The position numbers and the translations under genes are program-made. The notes under the pieces were generated by a model, which saw only the letters and a list, made by a program, of their open reading frames with translations, was not told the DNA's origin and did not search any database. A stretch of DNA of 64,000 bases from Bacteroidetes bacterium ADurb.Bin013. GTDB lineage: Bacteria; Bacteroidota; Bacteroidia; Bacteroidales; UBA932. Position 1 is the first letter of the stretch; each line of letters starts with the position of its first letter. Where the stretch lies: assembly GCA_002071385.1 (NCBI GenBank), contig MWFB01000001.1, positions 99,642 to 163,641 of the forward strand. The letters are read 5' to 3'. This document shows, piece by piece, positions 52,127-61,846 of this stretch.

Positions 52127-53362
52127 TTATATGATTTTTGTCAGTTTTTCCACACGTTTTTTTGCATAAGGCAGGGTAATGCGCAGGGTTTTCTTTCCCG
52201 AAGAGGGCGCATCGTACATGGCGTCCACCATGATGGTTTCACAGATGGAGCGCAATCCCCGTGCGCCCATTTTAAATTCAATGGCCGTATCCACAATGTA
52301 ATCGAGCACCTGCGGATCGATAGACATCTTTATGCCATCCAGCGCGAAAAGGTGCTTGTATTGCTTTACCAATGCATTCTTTGGTTTGGTCAGGATATCC
52401 TTCAAAGCTTCCCTGTCCAGCCTGTTCAGGTAGGTGACCACGGGCACGCGGCCCACAATTTCCGGTATCAGGCCGTATGCGCGCAAATCCTGGGGAGCTA
52501 CGTATTTTACCAGGTTGTCCTTGTCTATGTGCGCTTTTTTCTCTGCCATCCCGTACCCTACCACACTCGTATTGAGGCGTTGGGCAATCTTGCGTTCAAT
52601 TCCCTCAAAAGCACCGCCACATATGAACAGGATATTCTTTGTATTGACTGCTATCATACGCTGTTCAGGGTGTTTGCGACCTCCCTGGGGAGGCACATTC
52701 ACCACCGTTCCCTCCAGCAATTTGAGCAAGGCCTGCTGAACTCCCTCTCCCGACACGTCGCGGGTAATGGACGGATTGTCGCTCTTACGGGCAATCTTGT
52801 CTATCTCGTCAATGAAGACTATCCCCTGCTCAGCCCTGTCCACATCGTAATCCGAGGCCTGCAGCAGCCGGGTCAGGATGCTTTCCACGTCTTCTCCCAC
52901 ATAACCGGCTTCTGTCAAAACGGTGGCATCCACTATGGTGAAGGGAACGTTAAGCATCCGGGCAATGGTATTGGCCAGCAGCGTTTTCCCGGTTCCCGTG
53001 GGCCCTACCAACAGGATGTTCGATTTCTCTATGTCAACATCATTGCCCTTTCCGGAACGGATCCGTTTGTAATGGTTGTAGACGGCAACAGAAAGAAATA
53101 TCTTGGCCTGGTCCTGACCAATCACATACTCATCAAGAAAAGCGCGGATCTCCCTGGGTGTCATCAGCCTGCCATTAGGCACAGGATCCTTTTTGGACGG
53201 ATTCTTCGACTTATGGCCATACATATCATCCAGCACCAGGGACGCTTCCTGAAGGCATAGTTCACAGATGGATGCATCGATGCCCGTAATGAGCACACCC
53301 GTTTCCTTACTTGATTTCCCGCAAAAAGAACAATAATCTGTGTCCGGGGTTTTCTTTTGCAT
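52127..53362 (-). CDS. clpX: ATP-dependent Clp protease ATPase subunit ClpX
   Basis: 411 residues. The N-terminal C4 zinc finger has C11, C14, C33 and C36 (CSFCGKS...ICELCLQ). Walker A GPTGTGKT (about 124-131), Walker B and sensor motifs ([12 protein letters not shown]) are intact, and RVPVVTYL near the end (about 315-322) is followed by helical C-domain. Family knowledge: unfolds substrates for ClpP. It starts 2 bp after clpP. Confidence 0.97.
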   Translation of the reverse strand: MQKKTPDTDYCSFCGKSSKETGVLITGIDASICELCLQEASLVLDDMYGHKSKNPSKKDPVPNGRLMTPREIRAFLDEYVIGQDQAKIFLSVAVYNHYKRIRSGKGNDVDIEKSNILLVGPTGTGKTLLANTIARMLNVPFTIVDATVLTEAGYVGEDVESILTRLLQASDYDVDRAEQGIVFIDEIDKIARKSDNPSITRDVSGEGVQQALLKLLEGTVVNVPPQGGRKHPEQRMIAVNTKNILFICGGAFEGIERKIAQRLNTSVVGYGMAEKKAHIDKDNLVKYVAPQDLRAYGLIPEIVGRVPVVTYLNRLDREALKDILTKPKNALVKQYKHLFALDGIKMSIDPQVLDYIVDTAIEFKMGARGLRSICETIMVDAMYDAPSSGKKTLRITLPYAKKRVEKLTKII

Positions 53363-53364
53363 TA

Positions 53365-54039
53365 TTATTTGGCTTTCCTGAGAACTTCATCAATAATCCC
53401 GTAATCCACAGCATCGGTAGAACGCATCCAGAAATCCCTGTCGGCATCTTTTTGGATCTGTTCCAGTGTTTTGCCCGTATGTTGAGCAAGTATCTGATAG
53501 AGTTGTTTCTGAAGTTCCAGGATCTCTTTGACGGCTATTGCCATATCGGCTGCCTGTCCTTCCACTCCGCCCACCGGCTGGTGTATCATCACCCGCGCGT
53601 GGGGCAATGCCGAGCGTTTTCCTTTCTCCCCGGCTGCTAGCAACACGGCGGCCATGGATGCAGCCTGTCCGGTACATATGGTGGCAACGTCTGATTTGAC
53701 TAGCTGTACGGTGTCGTAGATACCCAATCCGGCTGTAACCGAACCACCTGGCGAATTGATATAGATCTGAATGTCTTTGCCGGGATCCGAAGAGTCCAGG
53801 AAAAGAAGCTGGGCCTGGATAATATTGGCTACCTCGTCCAGGATGGGAACCCCCAGAAAAAGGATCCGGTCCATCATCAGACGGCTGAACACATCCATCT
53901 GGGCTACGTTCAACTGACGTTCCTCAATGATGTAGGGCGTTATGGATCCCTGCGGAGTGCTGTACAAAGACTGGTACCTGTGCAGGCTCATGCTGCTGAT
54001 ACCTTTATGTCTGATGGCGTATTTTTCAAACTCGGTCAT
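53365..54039 (-). CDS. clpP: ATP-dependent Clp protease proteolytic subunit
   Basis: 224 residues. The catalytic triad is S128 (TGQAASMAA), H153 (VMIHQP) and D202 (ADRDFWM), with spacings equal to E. coli Clp[12 protein letters not shown] (95-105) forms the substrate-binding strand. Family knowledge: tetradecameric protease chamber. It is 3 bp after tig. Confidence 0.97.
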   Translation of the reverse strand: MTEFEKYAIRHKGISSMSLHRYQSLYSTPQGSITPYIIEERQLNVAQMDVFSRLMMDRILFLGVPILDEVANIIQAQLLFLDSSDPGKDIQIYINSPGGSVTAGLGIYDTVQLVKSDVATICTGQAASMAAVLLAAGEKGKRSALPHARVMIHQPVGGVEGQAADMAIAVKEILELQKQLYQILAQHTGKTLEQIQKDADRDFWMRSTDAVDYGIIDEVLRKAK

Positions 54040-54042
54040 AAG

Positions 54043-55338
54043 TTATTCCTCTTTGATATCGACTGTTACGTTTTCGCGAATATACGAAATAACTTTGTTC
54101 TCCTCTGCCCTCTCGTACAGATTCCTGGCTTCTTTCTCGTTGGCCAGCATCCTTTCCGCATATTTTATCAGGTGTTCGTCGGGAACATTGTTCATCCCGT
54201 ACATGGCAAACTGGTAACGTGCCATGGCCACGGCACTCTGGGCCATATCATCTTTCTCAACCTTGAGGCCATACTCTTTCATGATGGTTTCCCTGACCAG
54301 CTGCCAGCGGAAATCCTCCAGAAATGCGGGAAAATCCTTTTCTATCTGTTCCATGGTGAACTTACCATCGTTGCCTTCGAACAACCAGCGTTTAAGGAGT
54401 TTTTCAGGAAGCTGCAGACCGGCTTTTTCCACCAGTATGTTCTTCACATCCTGGCCGAAACGGTAGTTGCTCTCGCTCTGGTTGTTCAAATCTATCTGCT
54501 CACGTATCTTTTCAAGGAAGCTTTCATGTGTTGTGACATTTCCCGGTCCGAAGAGCTTGTCGTACAACTCCTGGTTTTCCCGTGCCGGTTCAAAACGCTT
54601 GATCTCCTTTATCACAAAAGTAAACACCGGGTTAGTAAAACGCTCCAGCTCCTCCTGCTTGATCTGCAATAATATGGCCCTGTCCGCTTCTTTGGGAAAC
54701 AAGACGCTGATGTCTGTTTCCGCTTCTTCACCAACGGCTTTTCCAATGAAAGGCTTCTTGTCTTTCTGCTTTGCAACGTTTTTCAGGTTCAGATACGAAT
54801 CGCTTATGAGCAGTTCTCCCTGACGGAGGTCAACCTTAAGAAGGTCTTCTTTTTCCACCTTCTCTGCCACCTGCAGGGTTCCCTGCTGTTCCAGTACGGT
54901 TTCCAGCTGCCGTTCCACGTCCTTTTCGCTTACGTTTTTCTTTATCAGCGGAATATGAAGATCCTTGTTGATGGGGACATCTACCTTTGGGGCCAGCATC
55001 AGGTCAAATGAAAACGAAAAATCCACGTCTTTATCCCAGTCTGTCTTGGCCTGCTCTTCAGAAACGAGCGGTTCACCGATAATGCGGATGGCTTCTTTTT
55101 CCATGTATGCGTTCAGCGCTTCCGATATGTAGGTGTTAACCTGTTCCAGCAATATGGAACGTCCATACATTTTCTGAACAATTCCCAAAGGCACCATCCC
55201 TTTTCTGAAACCTTTTATCTCTATTTTTTTCCGGGTATCATTCAGGGCTTTTTTCACTTTCTCGCTGTAGTCGTTTTCTTCAACCGATACGGTCACCTGC
55301 AGGGAAAGGTCGTCAATTTCTTTCTTAGTGATATTCAT
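54043..55338 (-). CDS. tig: trigger factor chaperone
   Basis: 431 residues. The ribosome-binding motif is GFRKGMVP (about 42-49, like GFRxGKVP). The middle (about 150-230) corresponds to the FKBP-type domain but shows little of its usual active-site sequence, so peptidyl-prolyl isomerase activity is doubtful. The C-terminal helical arms (about 235-431) form the chaperone body. It heads the tig-clpP-clpX group, as in many bacteria. Confidence 0.93.
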   Translation of the reverse strand: MNITKKEIDDLSLQVTVSVEENDYSEKVKKALNDTRKKIEIKGFRKGMVPLGIVQKMYGRSILLEQVNTYISEALNAYMEKEAIRIIGEPLVSEEQAKTDWDKDVDFSFSFDLMLAPKVDVPINKDLHIPLIKKNVSEKDVERQLETVLEQQGTLQVAEKVEKEDLLKVDLRQGELLISDSYLNLKNVAKQKDKKPFIGKAVGEEAETDISVLFPKEADRAILLQIKQEELERFTNPVFTFVIKEIKRFEPARENQELYDKLFGPGNVTTHESFLEKIREQIDLNNQSESNYRFGQDVKNILVEKAGLQLPEKLLKRWLFEGNDGKFTMEQIEKDFPAFLEDFRWQLVRETIMKEYGLKVEKDDMAQSAVAMARYQFAMYGMNNVPDEHLIKYAERMLANEKEARNLYERAEENKVISYIRENVTVDIKEE

Positions 55339-55361
55339 ATGTTTGATCTTATAAGGGGCTG

Positions 55362-55392
55362 CAAAAGTAGGTATTAATCGTCAAAAAACCAA
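55362..55392 (-). promoter_or_regulatory. tig promoter
   Basis: On the minus strand TTGG (55392-55389), 19 bp, TACTTTTG (55369-55362), 23 nt before tig. The 16 nt from the box onward match the rpsA promoter exactly. Confidence 0.75.
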
Positions 55393-55401
55393 TCATTTTC
55401 T

Positions 55402-55409
55402 TACCTTTG
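55402..55409 (+). promoter_or_regulatory. -7 promoter box of tpiA
   Basis: TACCTTTG, 37 nt before the tpiA ATG (55447). It is back to back with the tig promoter, and no good TTTG is seen. Confidence 0.55.
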
Positions 55410-55446
55410 TCGCCATTGCATACACCACTAATTATCATTGGAATCT

Positions 55447-56205
55447 ATGAGAGAAAAAATCGTTGCCGGAAACTGGAAAATGAATACCACCCTGAAAGAA
55501 GGGAAAAAACTGATAGAAGAAATCCTTTCGGGAACCGACCGCATACCGCAAGATGTAACCCTGATAATAGCCCCGCCCTTCACGCATTTGTGCCCGGCAG
55601 CCCGTCTGATAGGAAACCGCAGGAATCCCGCACTGGCCGCGCAGAATTCTGCCAACAGGGAAAGCGGAGCCTATACCGGTGAAGTCTCGGCTTCCATGCT
55701 TGCCTCCATCCCCTGCAGTCATGTGATTCTGGGGCATTCTGAACGCAGGGAGTATTATGGTGAGACCAATGAGATCCTGTTGGATAAAATCAGACTGGCA
55801 CTTGCCAGCCGGCTCAGGCCCATATTCTGTGTGGGAGAAGTGCTGGCAGAGCGTGAAGGCAGCATGCATTTCCAGGTAGTTGCCTCCCAATTGAGGGAAG
55901 TCCTGTGCCAACTGGGACCGGAAGATTTCAAAAAGGTCATCGTGGCCTACGAACCCGTCTGGGCCATAGGTACCGGAAAAACGGCAACTGCAGAACAGGC
56001 ACAGGAAATGCATGCGTTCATCCGCGCTTTCCTGGCCGGCACATTCGGAGATCTTGCAGCCTCCACTCCCATACTGTACGGAGGCAGCTGCAAACCGTCA
56101 AATGCCCGCGAAATCTTTTCCCAGCCCGATGTGGACGGCGGCCTGATAGGAGGCGCTTCGCTGAAAGCCGAGGACTTTCTGGCTATTGCCGGATCGTTTG
56201 CCTGA
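55447..56205 (+). CDS. tpiA: triosephosphate isomerase
   Basis: 252 residues from the ATG at 55447; a TTG at 55438 is rejected. The N-terminus GNWKMN (8-13) contains the catalytic Lys K11, ILGHSERREY carries the catalytic His, and VVAYEPVWAIGTGK the catalytic Glu and flexible loop. Family knowledge: dihydroxyacetone phosphate to glyceraldehyde 3-phosphate. It is followed by prmA 5 bp later in the same unit. Confidence 0.97.
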   Translation: MREKIVAGNWKMNTTLKEGKKLIEEILSGTDRIPQDVTLIIAPPFTHLCPAARLIGNRRNPALAAQNSANRESGAYTGEVSASMLASIPCSHVILGHSERREYYGETNEILLDKIRLALASRLRPIFCVGEVLAEREGSMHFQVVASQLREVLCQLGPEDFKKVIVAYEPVWAIGTGKTATAEQAQEMHAFIRAFLAGTFGDLAASTPILYGGSCKPSNAREIFSQPDVDGGLIGGASLKAEDFLAIAGSFA

Positions 56206-56210
56206 AAAGT

Positions 56211-57080
56211 ATGGAACAGGTAGCCGTCACCTTAGTCATTGAACCTTATTGCCAGGAAACAGAAGAAATCCTGATAGCCGAACTATCCGAAATTGGCTAT
56301 GAAGGATTCGTGTCTGCAGACAACGGTCTGACTGCCTACATTTCTTCAGCTGAATTCAGGGAATCCCACCTGAGGCTAATCTTGGACACCTATGGAATAA
56401 CAGGTTTTTCAAAGGAATACATCCCTGAAAAAAACTGGAATGCAGACTGGGACATACGTTTCAATCCCGTTATCCTGAAGACCGGAAAAGGATGCAGCAT
56501 ACGCTCCGCCGGCAACGGGGCCATGATACCCGTATGGCCGCCTGTGGCATACAAACTGGTCATCATGCCGGAACTGGCCTTCGGCACCGGTCACCACCCC
56601 ACTACACGAATGATGCTGGAAAGCCTGCTGGAGATGGAACAGCAGGGTTTCATCAAAAACAGGAGGGTGCTGGATATGGGAACCGGGACAGGCGTCCTGG
56701 CCATCCTGGCAGCGAAAATGGGAGCGGCCGTTCCTGTCCACGCCCTGGACAATGACCGTCGCAGCGTACATTCATGCAATGAAAATGCACGCAGGAACCG
56801 CATCGCACACAAAGTGCACGTCCTTCACGGTGATGCCTCTTTCATCCAATCAGGCAGGTACGGACTCATACTGGCCAACATCCACCGCAACATCCTTATC
56901 AGTGAAATGGACACATTGGCACGTGGACTGGAACCCGGAAGAGGTGATTTGCTTTTGAGCGGTTTCTTTACGACAGATGTCCCGGCAATGATGGAAGCCG
57001 CCCAACAACACGGGCTGGTCCTGCAGAAACAAAAAGAAAAGGAAGGGTGGTCCCTGCTCCACCTGAGCAAAACATCATGA
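56211..57080 (+). CDS. prmA: ribosomal protein L11 methyltransferase
   Basis: 289 residues from the ATG at 56211; a longer frame upstream overlaps tpiA and is rejected. ELAFGTGHHPTTRMMLE (about 121-137) is the family's substrate-interaction motif, and DMGTGTGVLAILAAKMGA (about 156-173) binds SAM. Family knowledge: trimethylates L11. ATGA overlap with the GNAT gene. Confidence 0.93.
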   Translation: MEQVAVTLVIEPYCQETEEILIAELSEIGYEGFVSADNGLTAYISSAEFRESHLRLILDTYGITGFSKEYIPEKNWNADWDIRFNPVILKTGKGCSIRSAGNGAMIPVWPPVAYKLVIMPELAFGTGHHPTTRMMLESLLEMEQQGFIKNRRVLDMGTGTGVLAILAAKMGAAVPVHALDNDRRSVHSCNENARRNRIAHKVHVLHGDASFIQSGRYGLILANIHRNILISEMDTLARGLEPGRGDLLLSGFFTTDVPAMMEAAQQHGLVLQKQKEKEGWSLLHLSKTS

Positions 57081-57523
57081 CACAGACCCTATTCAACGAG
57101 TATAACAAACCATCCGCCGGGGAAAGGAAAGCCATGACGGATTTCCTGCATGCACACCTGGAAGAGTTCAGGGACAGCAAAGAAGATATCGACTGCGCCA
57201 TGGCATACATACTAAGGGAAATCCCTTCACCCGGAGGCTTCATCCTCCGCCTGACCGAAGACCAGGCAATTGTATGCGTGGTCATGATAGCCAAGACAGG
57301 CATGAAGGGTTTTGTGCCGGAGAACCTGGTCGTATACCTGGCCACACACAGGGAATACAGAGGACGGGGCATAGGCAGGAAAATGATGCAACTGGCCATG
57401 GATGCCGCAGAAGGAAACCTGGCACTTCACGTGGAACCGCACAACCCGGCCAGGAAATTGTACGAGGACCTTGGCTTTACCAACAAGTATCTTGAAATGA
57501 GGTGTATACGGCGTGAAAATTAG
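57077..57523 (+). CDS. GNAT family N-acetyltransferase
   Basis: 148 residues from the ATG at 57077, which overlaps the prmA stop. [20 protein letters not shown] (about 85-104) is the acetyl-CoA-binding RGRGIG motif, and [17 protein letters not shown] near the end is the typical C-terminal GNAT strand. The first 75 residues are unusual helical sequence. Substrate is unknown. Overlaps mtgA by 11 bp. Confidence 0.86.
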   Translation: MTQTLFNEYNKPSAGERKAMTDFLHAHLEEFRDSKEDIDCAMAYILREIPSPGGFILRLTEDQAIVCVVMIAKTGMKGFVPENLVVYLATHREYRGRGIGRKMMQLAMDAAEGNLALHVEPHNPARKLYEDLGFTNKYLEMRCIRREN

Positions 57524-58202
57524 GAAAATCTATCGTTGGCTGTTGTGGCTGGTGGCCGGCTTGTTTGCCCTGAGCCTGCTGTTGGTGATCCTGTACCGGT
57601 TCGTTCCCGTCCCGTATACCCCTCTCATGGCCATCCGTGCCGTGCAGCAAAAGAAAAGCGAAGGGAAAGCCGTCCTGCACCACCAATGGGTCCCCCTGGA
57701 GGACATCTCGGCAAACATGATGATGGCGGTGGTTGCCTCGGAAGACCAGCGTTTCTTTGAGCACATCGGTCTTGACATGGAACAGATCAAAAAGGCCAGA
57801 AAGGAAAACCTTACCCGCCGCCGCCCCAGGGGAGCCAGCACCATCTCGCAACAAACGGCAAAAAATGTCTTCCTCTGGCCACGGAGCTCCTGGTTCCGGA
57901 AAGGACTGGAAGTGTATTTCACCTTCCTCATTGAGCTGTTCTGGAGCAAGGAAAGGATCCTGGAAGTCTACCTGAATTCCATTGAGATGGGTAAGGGAAT
58001 TTACGGGGCCGAGGCCGTGGCGCGGCAGCATTTCAACACATCGGCATCGCAGCTGACGCGATACCAGGCGGCCCTGATTGCCGCCACCCTTCCCAATCCC
58101 CTGCGGTTCAGCTCACGCAATCCCTCGGCTTACATCCAGAGGCGCACGCAGGAGATCCTCAGGCAGATGGATTTGATTCCTTTTCCTGAAAACCTGAGGT
58201 AA
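57513..58202 (+). CDS. mtgA: monofunctional peptidoglycan glycosyltransferase
   Basis: 229 residues from a GTG at 57513, inside the end of the GNAT gene. A transmembrane helix (about 9-27) anchors a GT51 domain with [11 protein letters not shown] (about 75-85, the catalytic Glu), [12 protein letters not shown] (about 108-119), [13 protein letters not shown] (about 144-156) and [10 protein letters not shown]. Family knowledge: polymerises lipid II into glycan strands. The tail overlaps the MscS gene by 44 bp, the longest overlap here. Confidence 0.9.
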   Translation: MKIRKIYRWLLWLVAGLFALSLLLVILYRFVPVPYTPLMAIRAVQQKKSEGKAVLHHQWVPLEDISANMMMAVVASEDQRFFEHIGLDMEQIKKARKENLTRRRPRGASTISQQTAKNVFLWPRSSWFRKGLEVYFTFLIELFWSKERILEVYLNSIEMGKGIYGAEAVARQHFNTSASQLTRYQAALIAATLPNPLRFSSRNPSAYIQRRTQEILRQMDLIPFPENLR

Positions 58203-59469
58203 TAATTTTCCCTGCCGGCAAAAAGGCCCGTTTCAGGTCAGAACCACTGGGTTGCTGGAATACTTCCAGGTCAAAGAAAGACACTGCTGCCATCAAATGA
58301 TCAAAGATGTCAGACTGGATCTCTTCATATTCCGTCCAGACGGTGGTTGTGGTGAAACAGTATATTTCAATGGGGATTCCCCTGTCTTCCATTGCCATCT
58401 GCCTTACCATCAAAGTCATGTCTTTTCTGATGGCTTTGTTGTCTTTCAGGTAATTCTCTATGTAATGACGGAATACCCCGATATTGGTCATACGGCGTCC
58501 GTTAACGAACACAGACGTGTCAACCTTCATTTTCTTGTTGTATTCATCAATTTCCTTCTGCCGTGTGACCAGGTAATCCTTAAGCAGATAGAGCCTTGCA
58601 TACCTGAGCCTGTCTTCCTCATTGATATACTTGACCGAGGCAGCATTGATGTATATGGATCTTTTTATCCTCCTGCCCCCTGTCTCTTTCATGCCGCGCC
58701 AGTTCTTGAAGCTGTCCGTAATGAAATAATACGTGGGGATGGTTGTGATGGTCTTGTCCCAATTCTGTACCTTGACCGTGTTCAGGTTGATGGCAATGAC
58801 ATCGCCGTCCGCGTTGAACTTGGGCATTTCCACCCAATCCCCTATGCGTACCATATCATTTGCCGAAATCTGCACACTGGCTACAAATCCCAGGATGGTA
58901 TCCTTGAAGACCAGCATGCCCAGGGCGGTCATGGCACCCAGGGCACTGAGCAGGTATACGGGAGATTTGTTGATGAGTATTGATATTATCAGGATCCCGG
59001 CAGCTATGTATAAAATGATCTTGATCAGCTGAAAGTAACTGGACACCGGTTTGTCCGCAAAAGCTTTGGATTTCTTCAGCACTAGCTCCAAAATACGCAA
59101 CAAGGCGTTGATTGCCAATAGTATGACAATGATCAGGTAGATGTCTGTGAGTTTGATCACAACGGGGAGGACCTTCTCAAAATCCCGGAACAGGATGGGT
59201 GCAATCACGCGTACCATGATAACGGGGACAATGTGTGCCAGGTTGGAAAAAACTTTATTGTCCATCAGCAGGTCATCCCACTTGGACTGAGTACGCTTAA
59301 CATACCGGAACAACGGTCCTTTGATGATCAGGCGGGTGACGCGGAAAAAGGCCCACGAAAGGAGTCCCAGCACCAACAGCAGAAGAAGCAGTCTCAGGAT
59401 AGGTGCCGCACTTTCCGATACCCCCAGATTCATGATTATTTTCTCCACCCAATTGTCAAGTCTTTCCAT
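58159..59469 (-). CDS. mechanosensitive ion channel of the MscS/YbdG type
   Basis: 436 residues. Five predicted transmembrane helices (about 24-45, 70-95, 105-125, 145-162, 170-190), a pore-lining helix [23 protein letters not shown] (split: [20 protein letters not shown]), a cytoplasmic beta-domain with GDWVEMPKF and [12 protein letters not shown] as in YbdG. Family knowledge: miniconductance osmotic channel. It lies 31 bp after a radical SAM gene and may share the ferritin-like/SRAP transcript. Confidence 0.85.
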   Translation of the reverse strand: MERLDNWVEKIIMNLGVSESAAPILRLLLLLLVLGLLSWAFFRVTRLIIKGPLFRYVKRTQSKWDDLLMDNKVFSNLAHIVPVIMVRVIAPILFRDFEKVLPVVIKLTDIYLIIVILLAINALLRILELVLKKSKAFADKPVSSYFQLIKIILYIAAGILIISILINKSPVYLLSALGAMTALGMLVFKDTILGFVASVQISANDMVRIGDWVEMPKFNADGDVIAINLNTVKVQNWDKTITTIPTYYFITDSFKNWRGMKETGGRRIKRSIYINAASVKYINEEDRLRYARLYLLKDYLVTRQKEIDEYNKKMKVDTSVFVNGRRMTNIGVFRHYIENYLKDNKAIRKDMTLMVRQMAMEDRGIPIEIYCFTTTTVWTEYEEIQSDIFDHLMAAVSFFDLEVFQQPSGSDLKRAFLPAGKIITSGFQEKESNPSA

Positions 59470-59500
59470 AATTCTCCCGTTTTATGATCGTTGAATTTAT

Positions 59501-60445
59501 TTAATTTCTTTGTGAAGGCATGTAGAACAAACCCCGTTCCTGTCTTTCTGTGCGGATAGAGCCTGTTGCTTCCAGGGTACGCAGGTGTTTGTTGATCTCG
59601 TTCACATGCAGGCCTGTTATGAGTGCAATGTCATCCAGGGTGCAGGGCCTGCGGTTTATGGTCTCCAGGATGGCATTTTGCACATCTTCCCTGTATGCTG
59701 CAGGTTCCTTGTTGGCCACTGACGAGGCGATGATCTCGACACGGGGCATATCCCAGTACGCCATTATGTCCTCCAGTTCCTTGCGGCTGGCGCTTCTGAT
59801 GCCGGCTTCGGTCCCCGGCCTGTCCAGGGTATTAAGCTGCACGGAATCCGGTTTAATCTTCAGGATGGCTTTTTTCAGTGCATCCAGTTCGGCTTTATGG
59901 TCATTGAAGCCGGGAAGAATGAATACTTCCAGCCATATTTTCCCGGAAAACTCTTTCCTGAAATCCGCCAGACCTTGAATATAGCCTTGCAGGTCCAGTG
60001 CTCCTGCAGGCCGGTTGATCTTCCTGAACACCTCTTCTGTGGCTGCGTCCAGTGACGGAAGCACTATGTCGGCCCTCAGTATGGCCTTGCGAACTGCAGG
60101 GTCGCCCATCAATGTGCCATTGCTCAATATGGCAATGGGCAGTTGCGATTTCTTTTCCTTCAGAAAATCTATGACACCGGCAATGGCACTGTTCAAGGTA
60201 GGTTCGCCGTACCCCGAAAAGGTAATGATTTCGGGATCGGGATGGCTGGAAAAGAAATCATTCAATTCCTCTTTGATCTCCCGTTCGGCAACGTATTCTT
60301 TCCTTTCCGTGGTAAGCAATGTGGTGCGGCCCACCTCACAGTATACACAATCCAGGGAGCAGACTTTCCTGGGCACCATGTCCACACCCAGCGACATGCC
60401 CAGCCGTCGCGAAGGTACCGGTCCAAAAAGGTGCTTATACATCAT
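59501..60445 (-). CDS. radical SAM protein with C-terminal winged helix (COG0731-like)
   Basis: 314 residues. The cluster motif is CSLDCVYC (CxxxCxxC, about 29-36), followed by TFSGYGEPTLN (SAM-binding GxxGE) and ILSNGT. A C-terminal winged-helix-like stretch (about 240-314, INRRPCTLDDIALITGLHVN) ends the protein. Family knowledge: wyosine-synthase-like radical SAM proteins; the substrate is unknown. It overlaps the SRAP fusion gene by 11 bp at its 5' end. Confidence 0.82.
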   Translation of the reverse strand: MMYKHLFGPVPSRRLGMSLGVDMVPRKVCSLDCVYCEVGRTTLLTTERKEYVAEREIKEELNDFFSSHPDPEIITFSGYGEPTLNSAIAGVIDFLKEKKSQLPIAILSNGTLMGDPAVRKAILRADIVLPSLDAATEEVFRKINRPAGALDLQGYIQGLADFRKEFSGKIWLEVFILPGFNDHKAELDALKKAILKIKPDSVQLNTLDRPGTEAGIRSASRKELEDIMAYWDMPRVEIIASSVANKEPAAYREDVQNAILETINRRPCTLDDIALITGLHVNEINKHLRTLEATGSIRTERQERGLFYMPSQRN

Positions 60446-61292
60446 CGTTCATTTTATCTTTCCAATTCCACCATTTCAATAACTCCGGGTCGTGGTTGTT
60501 GGTGCCTGCAAAGTATACGGCACACCGGAAAACATAAAGCACGCAGGGATCCAGCCTGGTTTTCCTGATCGCACACAACCGGTCGTACAACTGCTGCGGA
60601 TCCTTACCCGTCAGGTCCGCCACAGTTTCAATGCCCAGTACCCTCAAATCCTCTGCCATACTTGTTCCTATGCCCGGAATTGTAAGCAGCGGATCCCGCG
60701 ATGCCTGCAAGCGGTCGTTCTGCATGACCATTTCCCCGTTTTCCAGCCAATCCGGCTCATGCTCCCTGTCAATCAGCACCGGCATCCTTTTCTTTGAATT
60801 GTGAATGCGTGACATCAGTTCGTTGGCTTCTGTGGTAATGATGGTGTAAGTATCCATTATCTCCCCGGTGTCCCTGTCCGTCCAAGTGTTCCACAATCCC
60901 GCCAGGCCGAAGGTCTCTCTCCCGGGAAGTGTCAGCGTGTATTTCTGTTTCTTGTTTCCTTTGGGATCAAGCCACTGCCACTCGTAAAAAGCGCCGGCCG
61001 GCACCAGACACCGCCTGTTGACCGAATCCCTGAACGAAGGTTTGGAACGCAACGTTTCCAGGCGGGCGTTTAACGTATATTCTTTAATTTCCGTATCCGT
61101 GGCCCAGGGCGGGATCAGACCCCATTGCATCATTTCTATGGTTCCCGCATCCCGGTTGGCTATGACCGGGGTTCTGGGATGGGAAAACCCGGAATAGTTC
61201 CCGGGTTTATAGTTTGCTCCTTCCCGGAACAAGGCATTGAACCTGTTCTCCAGCTGTGTATAAGTCAGAGATAGTTCCGTTTGAAAGCACAT
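60435..61292 (-). CDS. SRAP (HMCES/YedK) domain fused to a Cdd1-type helix-hairpin-helix domain
   Basis: 285 residues. SRAP part (about 1-185): catalytic C2 (MCFQT), N75 (TLNAR), E104 (AFYEW) and H164 (SRIHNSKKRMP), all at their E. coli YedK positions or nearly so. The usual last 30-40 SRAP residues are replaced by a C-terminal HhH part (about 200-280) of the Cdd1/pathogenicity-locus type, with TIPGIGTSMAEDLRVLG, DPQQLYDRLC, DPCVLYVFRCAVYFA and a KWW motif. Family knowledge: SRAP proteins form a covalent bond to abasic sites in single-stranded DNA. The fusion should add DNA-structure binding. It lies 15 bp after the ferritin-like gene. Confidence 0.85.
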   Translation of the reverse strand: MCFQTELSLTYTQLENRFNALFREGANYKPGNYSGFSHPRTPVIANRDAGTIEMMQWGLIPPWATDTEIKEYTLNARLETLRSKPSFRDSVNRRCLVPAGAFYEWQWLDPKGNKKQKYTLTLPGRETFGLAGLWNTWTDRDTGEIMDTYTIITTEANELMSRIHNSKKRMPVLIDREHEPDWLENGEMVMQNDRLQASRDPLLTIPGIGTSMAEDLRVLGIETVADLTGKDPQQLYDRLCAIRKTRLDPCVLYVFRCAVYFAGTNNHDPELLKWWNWKDKMNDDV

Positions 61293-61307
61293 GAGTTCAT
61301 GTCAGGA

Positions 61308-61820
61308 CTACATCCTGGCCTTTTTCCACTCTTCCTTCATCCGGTTCAGATCGGCGAGCCAGGATTCTATGTCGTTTTCGTGTTCCAGTTCGTCGTTCAG
61401 GATCTGTACTGCCATCTGGTAGGTGGCGTGGTCTTTCCCATTGGTGTAGTCGGCAATTTCCTGGTACCTTTGAATAGCACATCTTTCACCGGCCAGGTTT
61501 TGTTCCAGGATTCTTTCAACGTAAGGATCCGAAGGTTCCTCGTAAGCGCAACGGGCGTGTTTTGCCCAGTCTTTGGGATTGATGACGGGAGTCCCCCCCA
61601 GTTGAATGATGCGGTCCACCACCAGAACAGCGTGCCCGAGTTCTTCATTGGCATGAACCAGCAACTCGGCTTCCACCTCCAGGCGCATGGGGCCTTCCAT
61701 AAGCCTTGCGCCGATCCAGTACTGGTAGTAAGCCAGCCATTCTTCTGCCAGTGCACCATTCAGCATACTTATTAATTTTTGAACATCAACAAGCGATACA
61801 TTTATTGCTTCTTTTCCCAT
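61308..61820 (-). CDS. ferritin-like protein, possibly Dps-like (DPSL)
   Basis: 170 residues forming one four-helix bundle. Candidate diiron ligands are E26/E27 (ALAEEWL), E60 and H63 (ANEELGH), E112 (AGERC), and E144/H147 (DELEHE). Two Cys, C91 (HARC) and C114 (GERC), lie near the site, as reported for DPSL or thioferritin proteins; that class label is my inference. Family knowledge: iron oxidation and storage, protection of DNA from peroxide. It is the first gene of a unit with the SRAP fusion, and a palindrome overlaps its promoter. Confidence 0.82.
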   Translation of the reverse strand: MGKEAINVSLVDVQKLISMLNGALAEEWLAYYQYWIGARLMEGPMRLEVEAELLVHANEELGHAVLVVDRIIQLGGTPVINPKDWAKHARCAYEEPSDPYVERILEQNLAGERCAIQRYQEIADYTNGKDHATYQMAVQILNDELEHENDIESWLADLNRMKEEWKKARM

Positions 61821-61846
61821 AAAATTGTAATTTTAGTTATTATTAA

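Noticed and set aside
52088..53260. Open frame of about 390 codons antisense to clpX
   Set aside because: clpX is intact and conserved on the other strand; the antisense protein is His/Gln-rich with no recognisable fold.
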